Assembly: GCF_003610255.1 (NCBI RefSeq)
Contig: NZ_RAPS01000001.1
Span: forward strand, 4,464,001-4,528,000
Length of the DNA stretch: 64,000 nt
Direction of reading: 5' to 3'
From: Streptomyces sp. TLI_171
GTDB lineage: Bacteria > Actinomycetota > Actinomycetes > Streptomycetales > Streptomycetaceae
Shown: piece after piece, positions 15,115 to 23,619 of the stretch
How the letters are laid out: every line of letters starts with the position of its first letter
Numbering within the stretch: position 1 is the first letter of the stretch
Notes under the pieces: model-generated
Told to the model about the DNA's origin: nothing
The model's database searches: none
The model's input: the letters and a program-made list of their open reading frames with translations, nothing else
Position numbers and translations under genes: made by a program

Positions 15115-17859
15115 ATGCCCCGCTCGAAGAAGTTCCGGCGCGCACGTCTGATCGTGATCCTGCTGGCCGTGCTGCTGGTCGCGGGTCTGGTAGGCGGCGG
15201 CTGGTGGGCAGTGGACACCGTCCGCTCCTCCTTCCCGCAGGTCAGCGGGACCGTCAAGGTTCCCGGGATGTCCGCGCCGGTGGACGTGGTGCGTGACGAC
15301 AAGGGCATCCCGCAGCTGTACGCCGACACCGACGCCGACCTGTTCCGCGCCCAGGGCTACGTGCAGGCCCAGGACCGGTTCTGGGAGATGGACGTCCGAC
15401 GGCACATCACCTCCGGCCGGCTGGCCGAGATGTTCGGCTCCAGCGCCGTCGAGAACGACACCTTCCTGCGCACCATGGGCTGGCGCCAGGTCGCCCAGAA
15501 GGAGTGGGACACCGTCCTGTCCGAGGACACCAAGCGCAACCTGACCGCCTACACCGAGGGAGTCAACGCCTGGCTCGGCGAGCACCCCGGCGGGGCCGGC
15601 GCCTCGCTCGAGTACGCGCTGCTCGGGGCGGTCAACTCCGGCTACACGCCCGAGAAGTGGGACCCGGTCGACTCGGTGGCCTGGCTGAAGGCGATGGCCT
15701 GGAGCCTGTCCGGGAACATGCAGGAGGAGATCGACCGCTCGCTGCTCACCCAGGACTTCAGCACCGAGCAGATCGCCCAGCTCTACCCCGAGTACCCGTA
15801 CGACCGCAACGGCACCATCGTGAAGACCGGCAAGCTCGCCGCCGACGGAACCTACACGCCCGGCGCGGGCGCCACGGTGCCCGCGGTGCCCGGCGGGACC
15901 GCCCCGTCGAGCAGCGCGCAGGCCCGGGCGGCGACCCAGGAGCTGATCGGCGACCTGTCCGGCAAGGTGTCCGCGCTGCCCTCGCTGCTCGGCCCGCAGG
16001 GGCAGGGCATCGGCTCCAACTCCTGGGTGGTGTCCGGGGCCAACACCACCACCGGCAGCCCGCTGCTGGCCAACGACCCGCACCTCGGCCCCGGCATGCC
16101 GTCGATCTGGTACCAGATGGGCCTGCACTGCCGCACCGCCTCCCCGACCTGCGGCTACGACGTGGCCGGCTACACCTTCGCGGGCATGCCCGGCGTGGTC
16201 ATCGGCCACAACAAGGACATCGCCTGGGGCTTCACCAACCTCGGCGCCGACGTCACCGACCTGTACCTGGAGAAGGTCACCGGCCCCGACACCTACCTGC
16301 TCGACGGCAAGGACGTGAAGTTCACCGTCCGCAAGGAGACCATCAAGGTCGCCGGCGGCGAGGACCGCACCATCACCGTCCGCACCACCCAGGACGGCAT
16401 GCCGCTGATCTCCGACCAGTCCTCCGAGCAGCAGAAGGTCGGCGAGAACGCGCCCGCCGGCAACGCCGCCCCCGACCGGGCGGCCGGCTACGGCGTCGCG
16501 CTGCGCTGGACCGCGCTGGTGCCCGGCAGCACCATGGACGCCGTCTTCCGGCTCGACAAGGCCGCCGACTTCGCCGGGTTCCGGGCCGCCGCCCAGGCGT
16601 TCGCGGTGCCCGCGCAGAACCTGATCTACGCCGACACCAAGGGCAACATCGGCTACCAGGCCCCCGGCCTGATCCCGGTCCGCGGCAAGGGCGACGGCCG
16701 CTACCCGGCCCCCGGCTGGGACTCCGGCTACGCCTGGAACGCCGGCTACCTGCCGTTCAAGTCGCTGCCCTACTCCTACAACCCGCCCGAGGGCTACATC
16801 GTGACGGCCAACCAGGCCGTCGTCGACCAGACCTACAAGCCGCTGCTCACCACCGACTGGGAGTACGGCACCCGGGCCAAGGAGATCAACGACCAGATCC
16901 AGGCCAAGCTGAAGAACGGCGGCAAGATCTCGCTGGACGACATGCAGTCCATCCAGCTCGACAACACCAGCGTGCTCGCCAAGGAGCTCGTCCCGCTGCT
17001 GCTCAAGGTCAGGATCGACGACCCGTACGTGCGCGAGGCCCAGGACCTGCTCAAGGACTGGAACTACCACCAGGACGCCGACTCGGCCGCCGCCGCCTAC
17101 TACAACGGCGTGTGGCGGGCGCTGCTCACGCTCTCCTTCGGCCAGAAGTTCCCCGCCGACCTGCGGGTCGAGGGCGACTGCCTGCTGGTCCGTCAGAAGC
17201 GCGACAACACGCTGCCCGACGACGCGCTCGGCGGCGCCGCGCAGGCCGTCACCGAGTGCGGCACCCGCAAGGCCTCGCAGGCCCAGCCGGACGGCGGCGA
17301 CCGCTGGATGGAGGTGGTCCGCCGGCAGCTGGCCGACCCGAAGTCGCCGTGGTGGGACTACATCGACTCCGACCACCAGCAGCAGCACGGCCTCGACAAC
17401 CTGCTCGCCGAGGCGCTCAAGGACGCCCGCCAGGACCTCACCTCGCGGCTCAGCAAGGACATCTCCACCTGGAGCTGGGGCCGCCTGCACCAGCTCACCC
17501 TGCAGGAGCCCACGCTCGGCAGCGACGACTCCTCGATCGCCTCCGACGTGGTCCACAAGCTGCTCAACCGCGGCCCGTACAAGCTCTCCGGCGGCAGCGC
17601 CGCGGTCGACGCCACCGGCTGGAACGCCGCGGCCGGCTACGACGTCGACTGGATCCCCTCCATGCGGATGGTGGTCGACCTGAGCAACTTCGACACCTCC
17701 CGCTGGATCAACGTCGGCGGCGCCTCCGGGCACGCCTTCCACGCCAACTACAACGACCAGACCGAACTCTGGGCCAAGGGCGAGCTGCTCGCCTGGGCCT
17801 ACACCAAGGACGCGGTCAAGGCGGCCGGCAAGAACACGCTGACGCTGACCGCGGGCTGA
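15115..17859 (+). CDS. Penicillin acylase family N-terminal nucleophile hydrolase
   Basis: 914 residues. One N-terminal membrane anchor (residues ~11-34) precedes the alpha chain, a spacer region rich in Gly/Ser/Ala (~240-298), and the autocleavage site Gly300-Ser301 in GIGSNSWVV, where Ser301 becomes the N-terminal nucleophile of the beta chain. Later blocks NDPHLG and GVVIGHNKDIAWGFTN are standard for the family. Such enzymes cleave amides of penicillins, acyl-homoserine lactones or other acylated amino compounds; the substrate here is unknown. The 215 bp upstream, shared with the divergent antiporter, include an AT-rich patch at 14945-14975 likely to hold promoters. Confidence 0.92.
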   Translation: MPRSKKFRRARLIVILLAVLLVAGLVGGGWWAVDTVRSSFPQVSGTVKVPGMSAPVDVVRDDKGIPQLYADTDADLFRAQGYVQAQDRFWEMDVRRHITSGRLAEMFGSSAVENDTFLRTMGWRQVAQKEWDTVLSEDTKRNLTAYTEGVNAWLGEHPGGAGASLEYALLGAVNSGYTPEKWDPVDSVAWLKAMAWSLSGNMQEEIDRSLLTQDFSTEQIAQLYPEYPYDRNGTIVKTGKLAADGTYTPGAGATVPAVPGGTAPSSSAQARAATQELIGDLSGKVSALPSLLGPQGQGIGSNSWVVSGANTTTGSPLLANDPHLGPGMPSIWYQMGLHCRTASPTCGYDVAGYTFAGMPGVVIGHNKDIAWGFTNLGADVTDLYLEKVTGPDTYLLDGKDVKFTVRKETIKVAGGEDRTITVRTTQDGMPLISDQSSEQQKVGENAPAGNAAPDRAAGYGVALRWTALVPGSTMDAVFRLDKAADFAGFRAAAQAFAVPAQNLIYADTKGNIGYQAPGLIPVRGKGDGRYPAPGWDSGYAWNAGYLPFKSLPYSYNPPEGYIVTANQAVVDQTYKPLLTTDWEYGTRAKEINDQIQAKLKNGGKISLDDMQSIQLDNTSVLAKELVPLLLKVRIDDPYVREAQDLLKDWNYHQDADSAAAAYYNGVWRALLTLSFGQKFPADLRVEGDCLLVRQKRDNTLPDDALGGAAQAVTECGTRKASQAQPDGGDRWMEVVRRQLADPKSPWWDYIDSDHQQQHGLDNLLAEALKDARQDLTSRLSKDISTWSWGRLHQLTLQEPTLGSDDSSIASDVVHKLLNRGPYKLSGGSAAVDATGWNAAAGYDVDWIPSMRMVVDLSNFDTSRWINVGGASGHAFHANYNDQTELWAKGELLAWAYTKDAVKAAGKNTLTLTAG

Positions 17860-17882
17860 CCGGGCACGGAACCAGGACCGAG

Positions 17883-17911
17883 AGGCGGACCCCCGGACCG
17901 GGGGTCCGCCT
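17883..17911. terminator. Bidirectional stem-loop terminator
   Basis: 12-bp perfect arms (17883-17894 and 17900-17911) around a 5-base loop between the convergent acylase and cyclo-ligase genes. Confidence 0.75.
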
Positions 17912-17956
17912 CCGGCGTTTCCGGGACCGGGACGGCCGGCCGGGGCGGGCGGGCGG

Positions 17957-18556
17957 TCAGGAGGGGGCGGGGAAGCGCGTGACGCCCGCGGGGGTGACCA
18001 CCGCGTGCACCGGGAGGTCGTGCGGCTCGGCCGGGACGCTCGGGCGGAGCTCGTGCGGGTAGAGCAGGGTGACCAGCAGCGGCGTCGCGCCCGCGGCGCG
18101 CAGGCGGGCCAGGACGCGGTCGTAGGAGCCGCCGCCGCGGCCGAGCCGCACACCGCGGGAGTCGACCGCCAGGCCGGGCAGCAGGACCAGGTCGGCGGCC
18201 TCGATCGCGTCCGGGCCGAGCCGGGCGGCCAGCGGTTCGAGCAGGCCGCGGGCGGCCGGGGCGAGGCGGTCCGCGCCCTCGTAGGGGGCCCAGTCCAGGT
18301 CGTTGTCGGGGAGCAGGACCGGGAGCAGGACGCGGACGCCGGCGGCGGCCAGCGCGGTCAGCAGCGGGCGGGTGCCGGGCTCGGCCCCGACCGAGACGTA
18401 CGCGGCGACGGTCGCGCCGGCCGGGACCAGCCGGGCGGCGTGTCCGGCCAGCGCCTCGGCCGCCGCGGCGCGCTCCGCACCGCTGAGCGCCCGCCGTTCG
18501 GCGAGCAGCCGTGACCTGAGTGCCGCCTTGTCGTTGGACAAATGATCCGCAGTCAC
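17957..18556 (-). CDS. 5-formyltetrahydrofolate cyclo-ligase
   Basis: 199 residues. It converts 5-formyl-THF to 5,10-methenyl-THF using ATP. Visible family features are DKAALRSRLLAERRALS at the N-terminus, YVSVGAEPGTRPLL, LDWAPYEG, LPGLAVDSRGVRLGRGGGSYDRVL (ATP/folate-binding loop) and a C-terminal VPAEPHDLPVHAVVTPAGV. The GTG at 18556 is preferred to the ATG at 18565 because GAAGGG lies 9 bases before the GTG but abuts the ATG. It is divergent from the GGDEF gene. Confidence 0.9.
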   Translation of the reverse strand: MTADHLSNDKAALRSRLLAERRALSGAERAAAAEALAGHAARLVPAGATVAAYVSVGAEPGTRPLLTALAAAGVRVLLPVLLPDNDLDWAPYEGADRLAPAARGLLEPLAARLGPDAIEAADLVLLPGLAVDSRGVRLGRGGGSYDRVLARLRAAGATPLLVTLLYPHELRPSVPAEPHDLPVHAVVTPAGVTRFPAPS

Positions 18557-18619
18557 CGTCCACATCCCTTCAGCTCTGTCCGGTGCAGTGACACGAGCCT
18601 GACACGTCGAGGCCGCCGC

Positions 18620-19459
18620 ATGTCCACCCCGCTCCTGCTCCAGGCCCTCGCCGCGCTCGGCGCCGCCGCGCCGGCCGCCGCGGGCGCCGCCGTGCTGCGC
18701 CGCCGCCGGGGCCGGGCCGAGCAGGGCGCCAGGGAAGCGGAACTTCTGACGAAGATCACGGAACTGACGGCGGAACGCGACGAGCTGCGCCGCACCGCCT
18801 CGTGCGATCCGCTCACCGGGGTGTGGAACTACCGTCACCTGCAGCTCACCCTGGACCGGGAGATCGAGCGGGCCCGGCGGGCCGAGGCGACCGCCGTCGA
18901 CCCGCGTCCGCTCGCCGTCCTGATGGTGGAGCTCGCGGGCTTCGACGCCCTGGTCGCCGAGCACGGCCGGGCCCGCGCCCACACCATGCTCCGGGACCTC
19001 GCGCAGCGCCTGGCGGTGGAGATCCGCAGCTGCGACACCCTGGGGCGGTACGGCGGCGAGGAGTTCCTGGTGCTGCTGCCGGACACCGGCGCGGAGGGCG
19101 CCGCGCAGGTCGCCGAGCGGCTCTGCTGGTCGGTGCGCCGCCACCGGTTGACGGACCGTCACCCGGGCGAGGCCGCCGCCCCCGACGCCCGCAGCGGGCT
19201 GACCGCCGCGATCGGCCTGGCCGTGCTGCCCCGGGACGGCGCGCACGCGGCCGTGCTGCTGCGGGCCGCGGACCGGGCACTGGCCGCCGCGCGCTCGGCC
19301 GGCGGGGACTGCTGGCGGGCCGCGGACCCGCTGCCGCCCGCGCTGAGCGCCCCGAACACTTCGCCGACGCCCGGTAGGGTGTCTCCCGGCCACGGCGAGG
19401 CCCCCCTCACCTCGCGCGCGACCACCGTCGGCCCCGGTCCGAGCGGTGACAGGCCTTAA
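18620..19459 (+). CDS. GGDEF-domain protein (diguanylate cyclase-like)
   Basis: 279 residues. A short hydrophobic N-terminus (residues 4-25), a charged helix likely to form a coiled coil (36-58), then a GGDEF domain from CDPLTGVWNYRHL. The active-site loop GGEEF is at 145-149 and an RxxD inhibitory site (R136-D139) lies five residues before it. The metal- and base-binding stretch reads VELAGFDALVAEHG rather than DxDxFKxxND, so the first metal ligand is Glu104 and the usual Asn-Asp pair is lost. Diguanylate cyclases make c-di-GMP, which controls development in Streptomyces; here activity is doubtful and a binding role is possible. Confidence 0.85.
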   Translation: MSTPLLLQALAALGAAAPAAAGAAVLRRRRGRAEQGAREAELLTKITELTAERDELRRTASCDPLTGVWNYRHLQLTLDREIERARRAEATAVDPRPLAVLMVELAGFDALVAEHGRARAHTMLRDLAQRLAVEIRSCDTLGRYGGEEFLVLLPDTGAEGAAQVAERLCWSVRRHRLTDRHPGEAAAPDARSGLTAAIGLAVLPRDGAHAAVLLRAADRALAAARSAGGDCWRAADPLPPALSAPNTSPTPGRVSPGHGEAPLTSRATTVGPGPSGDRP

Positions 19460-19515
19460 CAACCGATTCACTCTGCTCTCAGTCGGGTCGAATCCCGCCT
19501 CAGTAAGGTCGACGC

Positions 19516-20436
19516 ATGACGAAGACGCACTCCCGCCCGCCGGTCACCAAGGCAGTCGTCCCGGCCGCCGGTCTCGGCACCAGGTTCCTTCCCGCCACCA
19601 AGGCCACGCCGAAGGAGATGCTCCCGGTCGTCGACAAGCCGGCCATCCAGTACGTCGTCGAGGAGGCCGCCGCCGCGGGCCTGTCCGACATACTGATGGT
19701 GACCGGCCGCAACAAGCGGGCGCTGGAGGACCACTTCGACCGGGCCTACGAGTTGGAGGAGCTGCTCAGCCGCAAGGGCGACCACGACCGGCTGCGCCGG
19801 GTGCAGGAGTCCGTGCAGCTCGCCAGCATGCACTACGTGCGGCAGGGCGACCCCAAGGGCCTGGGCCACGCCGTCTCGGTCGCCGAACAGCACGTCGCGG
19901 GGCAGCCGTTCGCCGTCCTGCTCGGCGACGACCTGATCGACCCGCGCGACCCGCTGCTGGCCCGGATGATCGAGGTGCAGCAGGAACTCGGCGGCTCCGT
20001 CGTCGCGTTGATGGAGGTCGACCCCTCCCAGATCCACCTGTACGGCTGCGCCGCCGTCAAGGCGAACGGCTTCGGCGAGGACGTCTTCCAGGTCACCGAC
20101 CTGGTCGAGAAGCCGGACACCGCCGACGCGCCGTCCAACTACGCGGTCATCGGCCGCTACGTGCTCGACCCGGCCGTCTTCGACGTGCTGCGCGAGACCC
20201 CGCCCGGCCGCGGCGGCGAGATCCAGCTGACCGACGCGCTGCGCGAGCTCGCCACCCGCGACGAGAGCGGCGGCGGCCCGGTGCACGGCGTGCTGTTCAA
20301 GGGCCGCCGCTACGACACCGGCGACCGCGCCGACTACCTGCGCACGATCGTCCGGCTGGCCTGCGAGCGCGACGACCTCGGCCCCGAATTCCGCGCCTGG
20401 CTGCGGCAGTTCGTCGCCGCCGAGATGCAGGGCTGA
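19516..20436 (+). CDS. galU: UTP-glucose-1-phosphate uridylyltransferase
   Basis: 306 residues. The nucleotide-binding start VVPAAGLGTRFLPATKATPKEMLPV, VLLGDDLID, LVEKP and GRYVLDP blocks identify GalU, which makes UDP-glucose for trehalose, polymers and glycosylation. Start ATG follows AAGGTCG. It is the first gene of a co-directional run with moeA/glp, moaC, mogA, rimJ and sepX, a gene order I recall as conserved in actinobacteria. Confidence 0.94.
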   Translation: MTKTHSRPPVTKAVVPAAGLGTRFLPATKATPKEMLPVVDKPAIQYVVEEAAAAGLSDILMVTGRNKRALEDHFDRAYELEELLSRKGDHDRLRRVQESVQLASMHYVRQGDPKGLGHAVSVAEQHVAGQPFAVLLGDDLIDPRDPLLARMIEVQQELGGSVVALMEVDPSQIHLYGCAAVKANGFGEDVFQVTDLVEKPDTADAPSNYAVIGRYVLDPAVFDVLRETPPGRGGEIQLTDALRELATRDESGGGPVHGVLFKGRRYDTGDRADYLRTIVRLACERDDLGPEFRAWLRQFVAAEMQG

Positions 20437-20470
20437 CTCCTACGACGTGCGTGAAGGCGAGCGTGAGGCG

Positions 20471-21793
20471 ATGACCGGGAAGCCCGACCCCTGCTGCGAG
20501 GGAGCCGGCGCCCCGGCCTCGCCGCGCCTGTGGAGCGTCGACGAGCACCTCGCCGACGTGCTGGCCGCGGTCGCCCCGCTGCCGCCGATCGAGCTGCAGT
20601 TGATGGACGCCCAGGGCTGCCGGCTGGCCGAGGACGCGCGCGCCGAGGACGACCTGCCGCCCTTCGACAACAGCTCGATGGACGGCTACGCGGTCCGCAC
20701 CGCCGACACCGTGCGGGCCACCGAGGAGTACCCGTCCGTGCTCGCCGTGGTCGGCGACATCGCCGCCGGGGCCGCCGAACTGCCCCGGGTCGGCCCCGGA
20801 CAGGCCGCCCGGATCATGACCGGCGCGCCCGTTCCGCCCGGCGCGGAGGCCGTCGCCCCGGTCGAGTGGACGGACGGCGGCACCGGCACCGGCCGGGCCG
20901 CCGACGCGATGGGCGCGCCCGCCGCCGAGGGCTCGGCCGCGGAGGTGCAGGTGCTGCGCCCGGTCGCCGAGGGCGCCCACATCCGCCGCCGGGGCAGCGA
21001 CGTCACCGCCGGCGACACCGTGCTGGAGGCCGGCACCGTGCTCGGCCCGACCCAGCTCGGCCTGCTGGCGGCGATCGGGCGGGGCGCCGTCAAGGTCCGC
21101 CCCCGGCCCCGGGTGGTGGTGCTCTCCACCGGCAGCGAACTCGTCCAGCCCGGCGAGCCGGCCGGCCCCGGACGGATCCACGACTCCAACTCCTTCACCC
21201 TGACCGCCGCCGCGATCGCGGCCGGTGCGGTCGCCTACCGGGTCGGCGGCGTCCCCGACGAGGCCGCCACGCTGCGCGCCGTGCTGGAGGACCAGCTCGG
21301 CCGGGCCGACCTGATCGTCACCAGCGGCGGCGTCTCGGTCGGCGCCTACGACGTGGTGAAGGAGGTCTTCGCGGACTACGGCGGCGTGGACTTCCGGCGC
21401 CTGCGGATGCAGCCCGGCAAGCCGCAGGGCTTCGGCCGGATCGGCGGCGGCGCGGGCGTGCCGCTGCTGGCGCTGCCCGGCAACCCCGTCAGCGCGTACA
21501 TCTCCTTCGAGCTGTTCGTCCGCCCGGTCATCCGCACCATGCTGGGCGCGCCGGACGTGCACCGCCCCGTGGTCAACGCGGTGACCACCGCCGCGCTGCG
21601 CTCCCCGGCCGGGCGGCGGCAGTTCCTGCGCGGCCGGTACGACCCCGTGGACGGCGTGGTGAGCCCGGTCGGCGGCGAGGGATCGCACCTGGTGGGGGCG
21701 CTCGCCAAGGCCGACTGCCTGATCACCGTGCCCGAGGACGTCACCGCGCTGCCGGCCGGCAGCGCCGTCGATGTGGTCCTTCTCACGGACTGA
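20471..21793 (+). CDS. moeA: Molybdopterin molybdotransferase MoeA / gephyrin-like protein Glp
   Basis: 440 residues from ATG 20471 (a GTG at 20447 is an alternative). Domain order is that of MoeA: SVDEHLADVL start, DLPPFDNSSMDGYAVR, IMTGAPVPPGAEAVAPVEW, the MPT-binding core LIVTSGGVSVGAYDVVKEV and LPGNPVSAYISFELFV, then a C-terminal beta domain. MoeA inserts molybdate into adenylylated molybdopterin. In Corynebacterium a MoeA homologue in an equivalent locus (Glp) works in cell division by binding FtsZ and a membrane receptor related to SepX; sepX is 1.8 kb downstream here, so this protein may have either or both roles. Confidence 0.88.
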   Translation: MTGKPDPCCEGAGAPASPRLWSVDEHLADVLAAVAPLPPIELQLMDAQGCRLAEDARAEDDLPPFDNSSMDGYAVRTADTVRATEEYPSVLAVVGDIAAGAAELPRVGPGQAARIMTGAPVPPGAEAVAPVEWTDGGTGTGRAADAMGAPAAEGSAAEVQVLRPVAEGAHIRRRGSDVTAGDTVLEAGTVLGPTQLGLLAAIGRGAVKVRPRPRVVVLSTGSELVQPGEPAGPGRIHDSNSFTLTAAAIAAGAVAYRVGGVPDEAATLRAVLEDQLGRADLIVTSGGVSVGAYDVVKEVFADYGGVDFRRLRMQPGKPQGFGRIGGGAGVPLLALPGNPVSAYISFELFVRPVIRTMLGAPDVHRPVVNAVTTAALRSPAGRRQFLRGRYDPVDGVVSPVGGEGSHLVGALAKADCLITVPEDVTALPAGSAVDVVLLTD

Positions 21794-21848
21794 CCGGGGC
21801 GGGGTTGTACGGTAGCGCGAGATTCGCACCGTGCCACTGGAGCCACTC

Positions 21849-22346
21849 GTGACCGACACACCCCCCGGCGACCGCCTCACCCACGTCGACCACACCGGCG
21901 CGGCCCGGATGGTCGACGTCTCCGAGAAGGCCGCGACCACCCGGGTCGCGGTGGCGGCCGGCCGCGTCCGGGTCGCCCCCCGGGTGGTGGAACTGCTGCG
22001 CGGCGAGGGCGTGCCGAAGGGCGACGCGCTCGCGGTCGCCCGGATCGCCGGGATCATGGGCGCCAAGAGGACGCCCGAGCTGATCCCGCTCTGCCACCCC
22101 ATCGCGCTCACCGGCACCACCCTCGACCTGACGGTCACCGACACCGCCGTCGAGATCACCGCCACGGTCCGCACCGCCGACCGCACCGGCGTGGAGATGG
22201 AGGCGCTGACCGCCGTCGCCACCGCCGCGCTCACCGTCATCGACATGGTCAAGGCGGTCGACAAGGCCGCCTCGATCGAGGACGTCCGGGTGCTCAGCAA
22301 GACCGGCGGCAAGAGCGGCGACTGGCATCGCGGGGAGGAGCAGTGA
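21849..22346 (+). CDS. moaC: Cyclic pyranopterin monophosphate synthase MoaC
   Basis: 165 residues. GTG 21849 is chosen because GGAG lies 7 bases upstream; another GTG at 21831 lacks this. Motifs: LTHVDHTGAARMVDVSEKAATTR, KGDALAVARIAGIMGAKRTPELIPLCHPI and GVEMEALTAVATAALTVIDMVKAVDK, with the catalytic Lys and His region intact. MoaC acts after MoaA to form cPMP, the first committed intermediate of molybdenum cofactor. Its stop overlaps the mogA start. Confidence 0.94.
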   Translation: MTDTPPGDRLTHVDHTGAARMVDVSEKAATTRVAVAAGRVRVAPRVVELLRGEGVPKGDALAVARIAGIMGAKRTPELIPLCHPIALTGTTLDLTVTDTAVEITATVRTADRTGVEMEALTAVATAALTVIDMVKAVDKAASIEDVRVLSKTGGKSGDWHRGEEQ

Positions 22347-22834
22347 GGGCCCTCGCCGTCACCGTCTCCAACCGCGCCTCGGCGGGCGTGTACCAGGACA
22401 AGGGCGGGCCGCTGCTGGTCGCCGGACTGCGGGAGATGGGCTTCGAGGTCGACGGGCCCCGGGTGGTGCCCGACGGCGAGCCCGTCGAGGCGGTGCTCCG
22501 GGAGGCCGTCGCCGCCGGGTACGACGTGGTGCTCACCACCGGCGGCACCGGCATCTCCCCGCAGGACCTCACCCCCGAGATGACCGCCCGGGTGATCGAC
22601 CGTCAGGTTCCCGGCATCCCGGAGGCGATCCGCGCGCACGGCCGGGACCAGGTGCCCACCGCGGCGCTCTCCCGCGGCCTGGCCGGGCTGGCCGGACGCA
22701 CCCTGGTGGTCAACCTGCCCGGTTCCACCGGCGGGGTCCGGGACGGCCTCGCGGTGCTCGCCCCGCTGCTGCCGCACGCCGTCGACCAACTGGCCGGCGG
22801 CGACCACCCCCGCCCCGCCGGGGGTGCCCACTGA
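22343..22834 (+). CDS. mogA: MogA/MoaB-family molybdopterin adenylyltransferase
   Basis: 163 residues. GTG start overlaps the moaC TGA by four bases (GTGA). Contains the MPT-binding signature VVLTTGGTGISPQDLTPE and the late block LVVNLPGSTGGVRDGLAVLAPLLPHAVDQL. MogA-type enzymes adenylylate molybdopterin before metal insertion by MoeA. Tight coupling with moaC supports a joint role in Moco synthesis. Confidence 0.9.
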   Translation: MRALAVTVSNRASAGVYQDKGGPLLVAGLREMGFEVDGPRVVPDGEPVEAVLREAVAAGYDVVLTTGGTGISPQDLTPEMTARVIDRQVPGIPEAIRAHGRDQVPTAALSRGLAGLAGRTLVVNLPGSTGGVRDGLAVLAPLLPHAVDQLAGGDHPRPAGGAH

Positions 22835-23457
22835 ACGCGGGCTGGCCGGTCGAACTGGCCGAGGGCGACGTCGTGCTGCGGCCGATCCGCCGCCGCGACC
22901 AGGCCGAGTGGCAGGAGGTCAGCCGCCGCAACCGCGACTGGCTGCGCCGCTGGGAGGCCACCGTCCCGCCCGCGCCGCCCGGCCGCGCCCCGCTGCCCCG
23001 GCCCAGCTACCGGCAGATGGTGCGCTACCTGCGCGCCGAGGCCTCGGCCGGCCGGATGCTGCCCTTCGTGGTGCTCCACCAGGGCCGCCTGGTCGGCCAG
23101 CTGACGGTGGGCGGGATCACCTGGGGTTCGATGTGCTCCGCCAACGTCGGCTACTGGGTGGACGAGGCGGTGGCCGGGCGCGGCATCATGCCGACCGCCG
23201 TGGCGCTGGCCGTCGACCACTGCTTCCGCGACCTCGGACTGCACCGGGTCGAGGTGTGCATCCGCCCCGAGAACCGGCCCAGCCGCCGGGTGGTGGAGAA
23301 ACTCGGCTTCCGCGAGGAGGGAATGCGCCCCCGCTATCTGCACATCGACGGGGACTGGCGCGACCACCTGGTGTACGCGCTCACCGCCGACGAGGCCGCC
23401 GACGGGTTGCTGCGGCGCTGGCACTCCCTCAGGAACCGCCCCCCGCGCGATAATTGA
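22831..23457 (+). CDS. RimJ-type GNAT N-acetyltransferase, probable CTG start
   Basis: 208 residues if translation begins at CTG 22831. The conserved N-terminus (LNAGWPVELAEGDVVLRPIRRRDQ) has no ATG, GTG or TTG before GTG 22873, which would cut into the first beta strand. CTG 22831 overlaps the mogA TGA exactly as ATGA overlaps do, with a GGGGG ribosome site at 22820-22824. GNAT features: VGYWVDEAVAGRGIMPTAVALAVDHCF (acetyl-CoA loop) and LHRVEVCIRPENRPSRRVVEKLGFREEG. RimJ-type enzymes acetylate protein N-termini; the target is unknown. A rimJ gene between moeA/glp and the sepX receptor gene is also part of the corynebacterial locus as I recall. Confidence 0.85.
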   Translation: MNAGWPVELAEGDVVLRPIRRRDQAEWQEVSRRNRDWLRRWEATVPPAPPGRAPLPRPSYRQMVRYLRAEASAGRMLPFVVLHQGRLVGQLTVGGITWGSMCSANVGYWVDEAVAGRGIMPTAVALAVDHCFRDLGLHRVEVCIRPENRPSRRVVEKLGFREEGMRPRYLHIDGDWRDHLVYALTADEAADGLLRRWHSLRNRPPRDN

Positions 23458-23485
23458 ATATCTGTTCGATAATAGATATCGATAT
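23458..23485. promoter_or_regulatory. AT-rich overlapping palindromes upstream of sepX
   Basis: ATATCT at 23458-23463 is repeated inverted as AGATAT at 23474-23479, and ATATCGATAT forms a 10-bp palindrome at 23476-23485. The patch stands out strongly against ~72% GC surroundings and lies 135 bp before the sepX start. It is likely a promoter/operator; the regulator is unknown. Confidence 0.4.
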
Positions 23486-23619
23486 GGCATCGACGGGGGG
23501 ATCGGGCCGGGGCGAGCCGTCACAAATACCGGCAAAATAGTCTGAGAATCAGCTTGATCGCACGACACGCCGTGCCAAATTGCTGCAGCGCCTCACCGCG
23601 CGCCCGTACCGTGTGAAAC

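Noticed and set aside
15085..18153. 1022-codon minus-strand ORF opposite the acylase gene
   Set aside because: Repetitive Gly/Val/Ala/Arg composition typical of the antisense of a GC-rich gene; the plus strand encodes a complete acylase with an intact active site.
22824..23453. Alternative plus-strand ORF starting GTG 22824 over the acetyltransferase gene
   Set aside because: Arg/Pro-rich out-of-frame translation; the GNAT frame has all family motifs.
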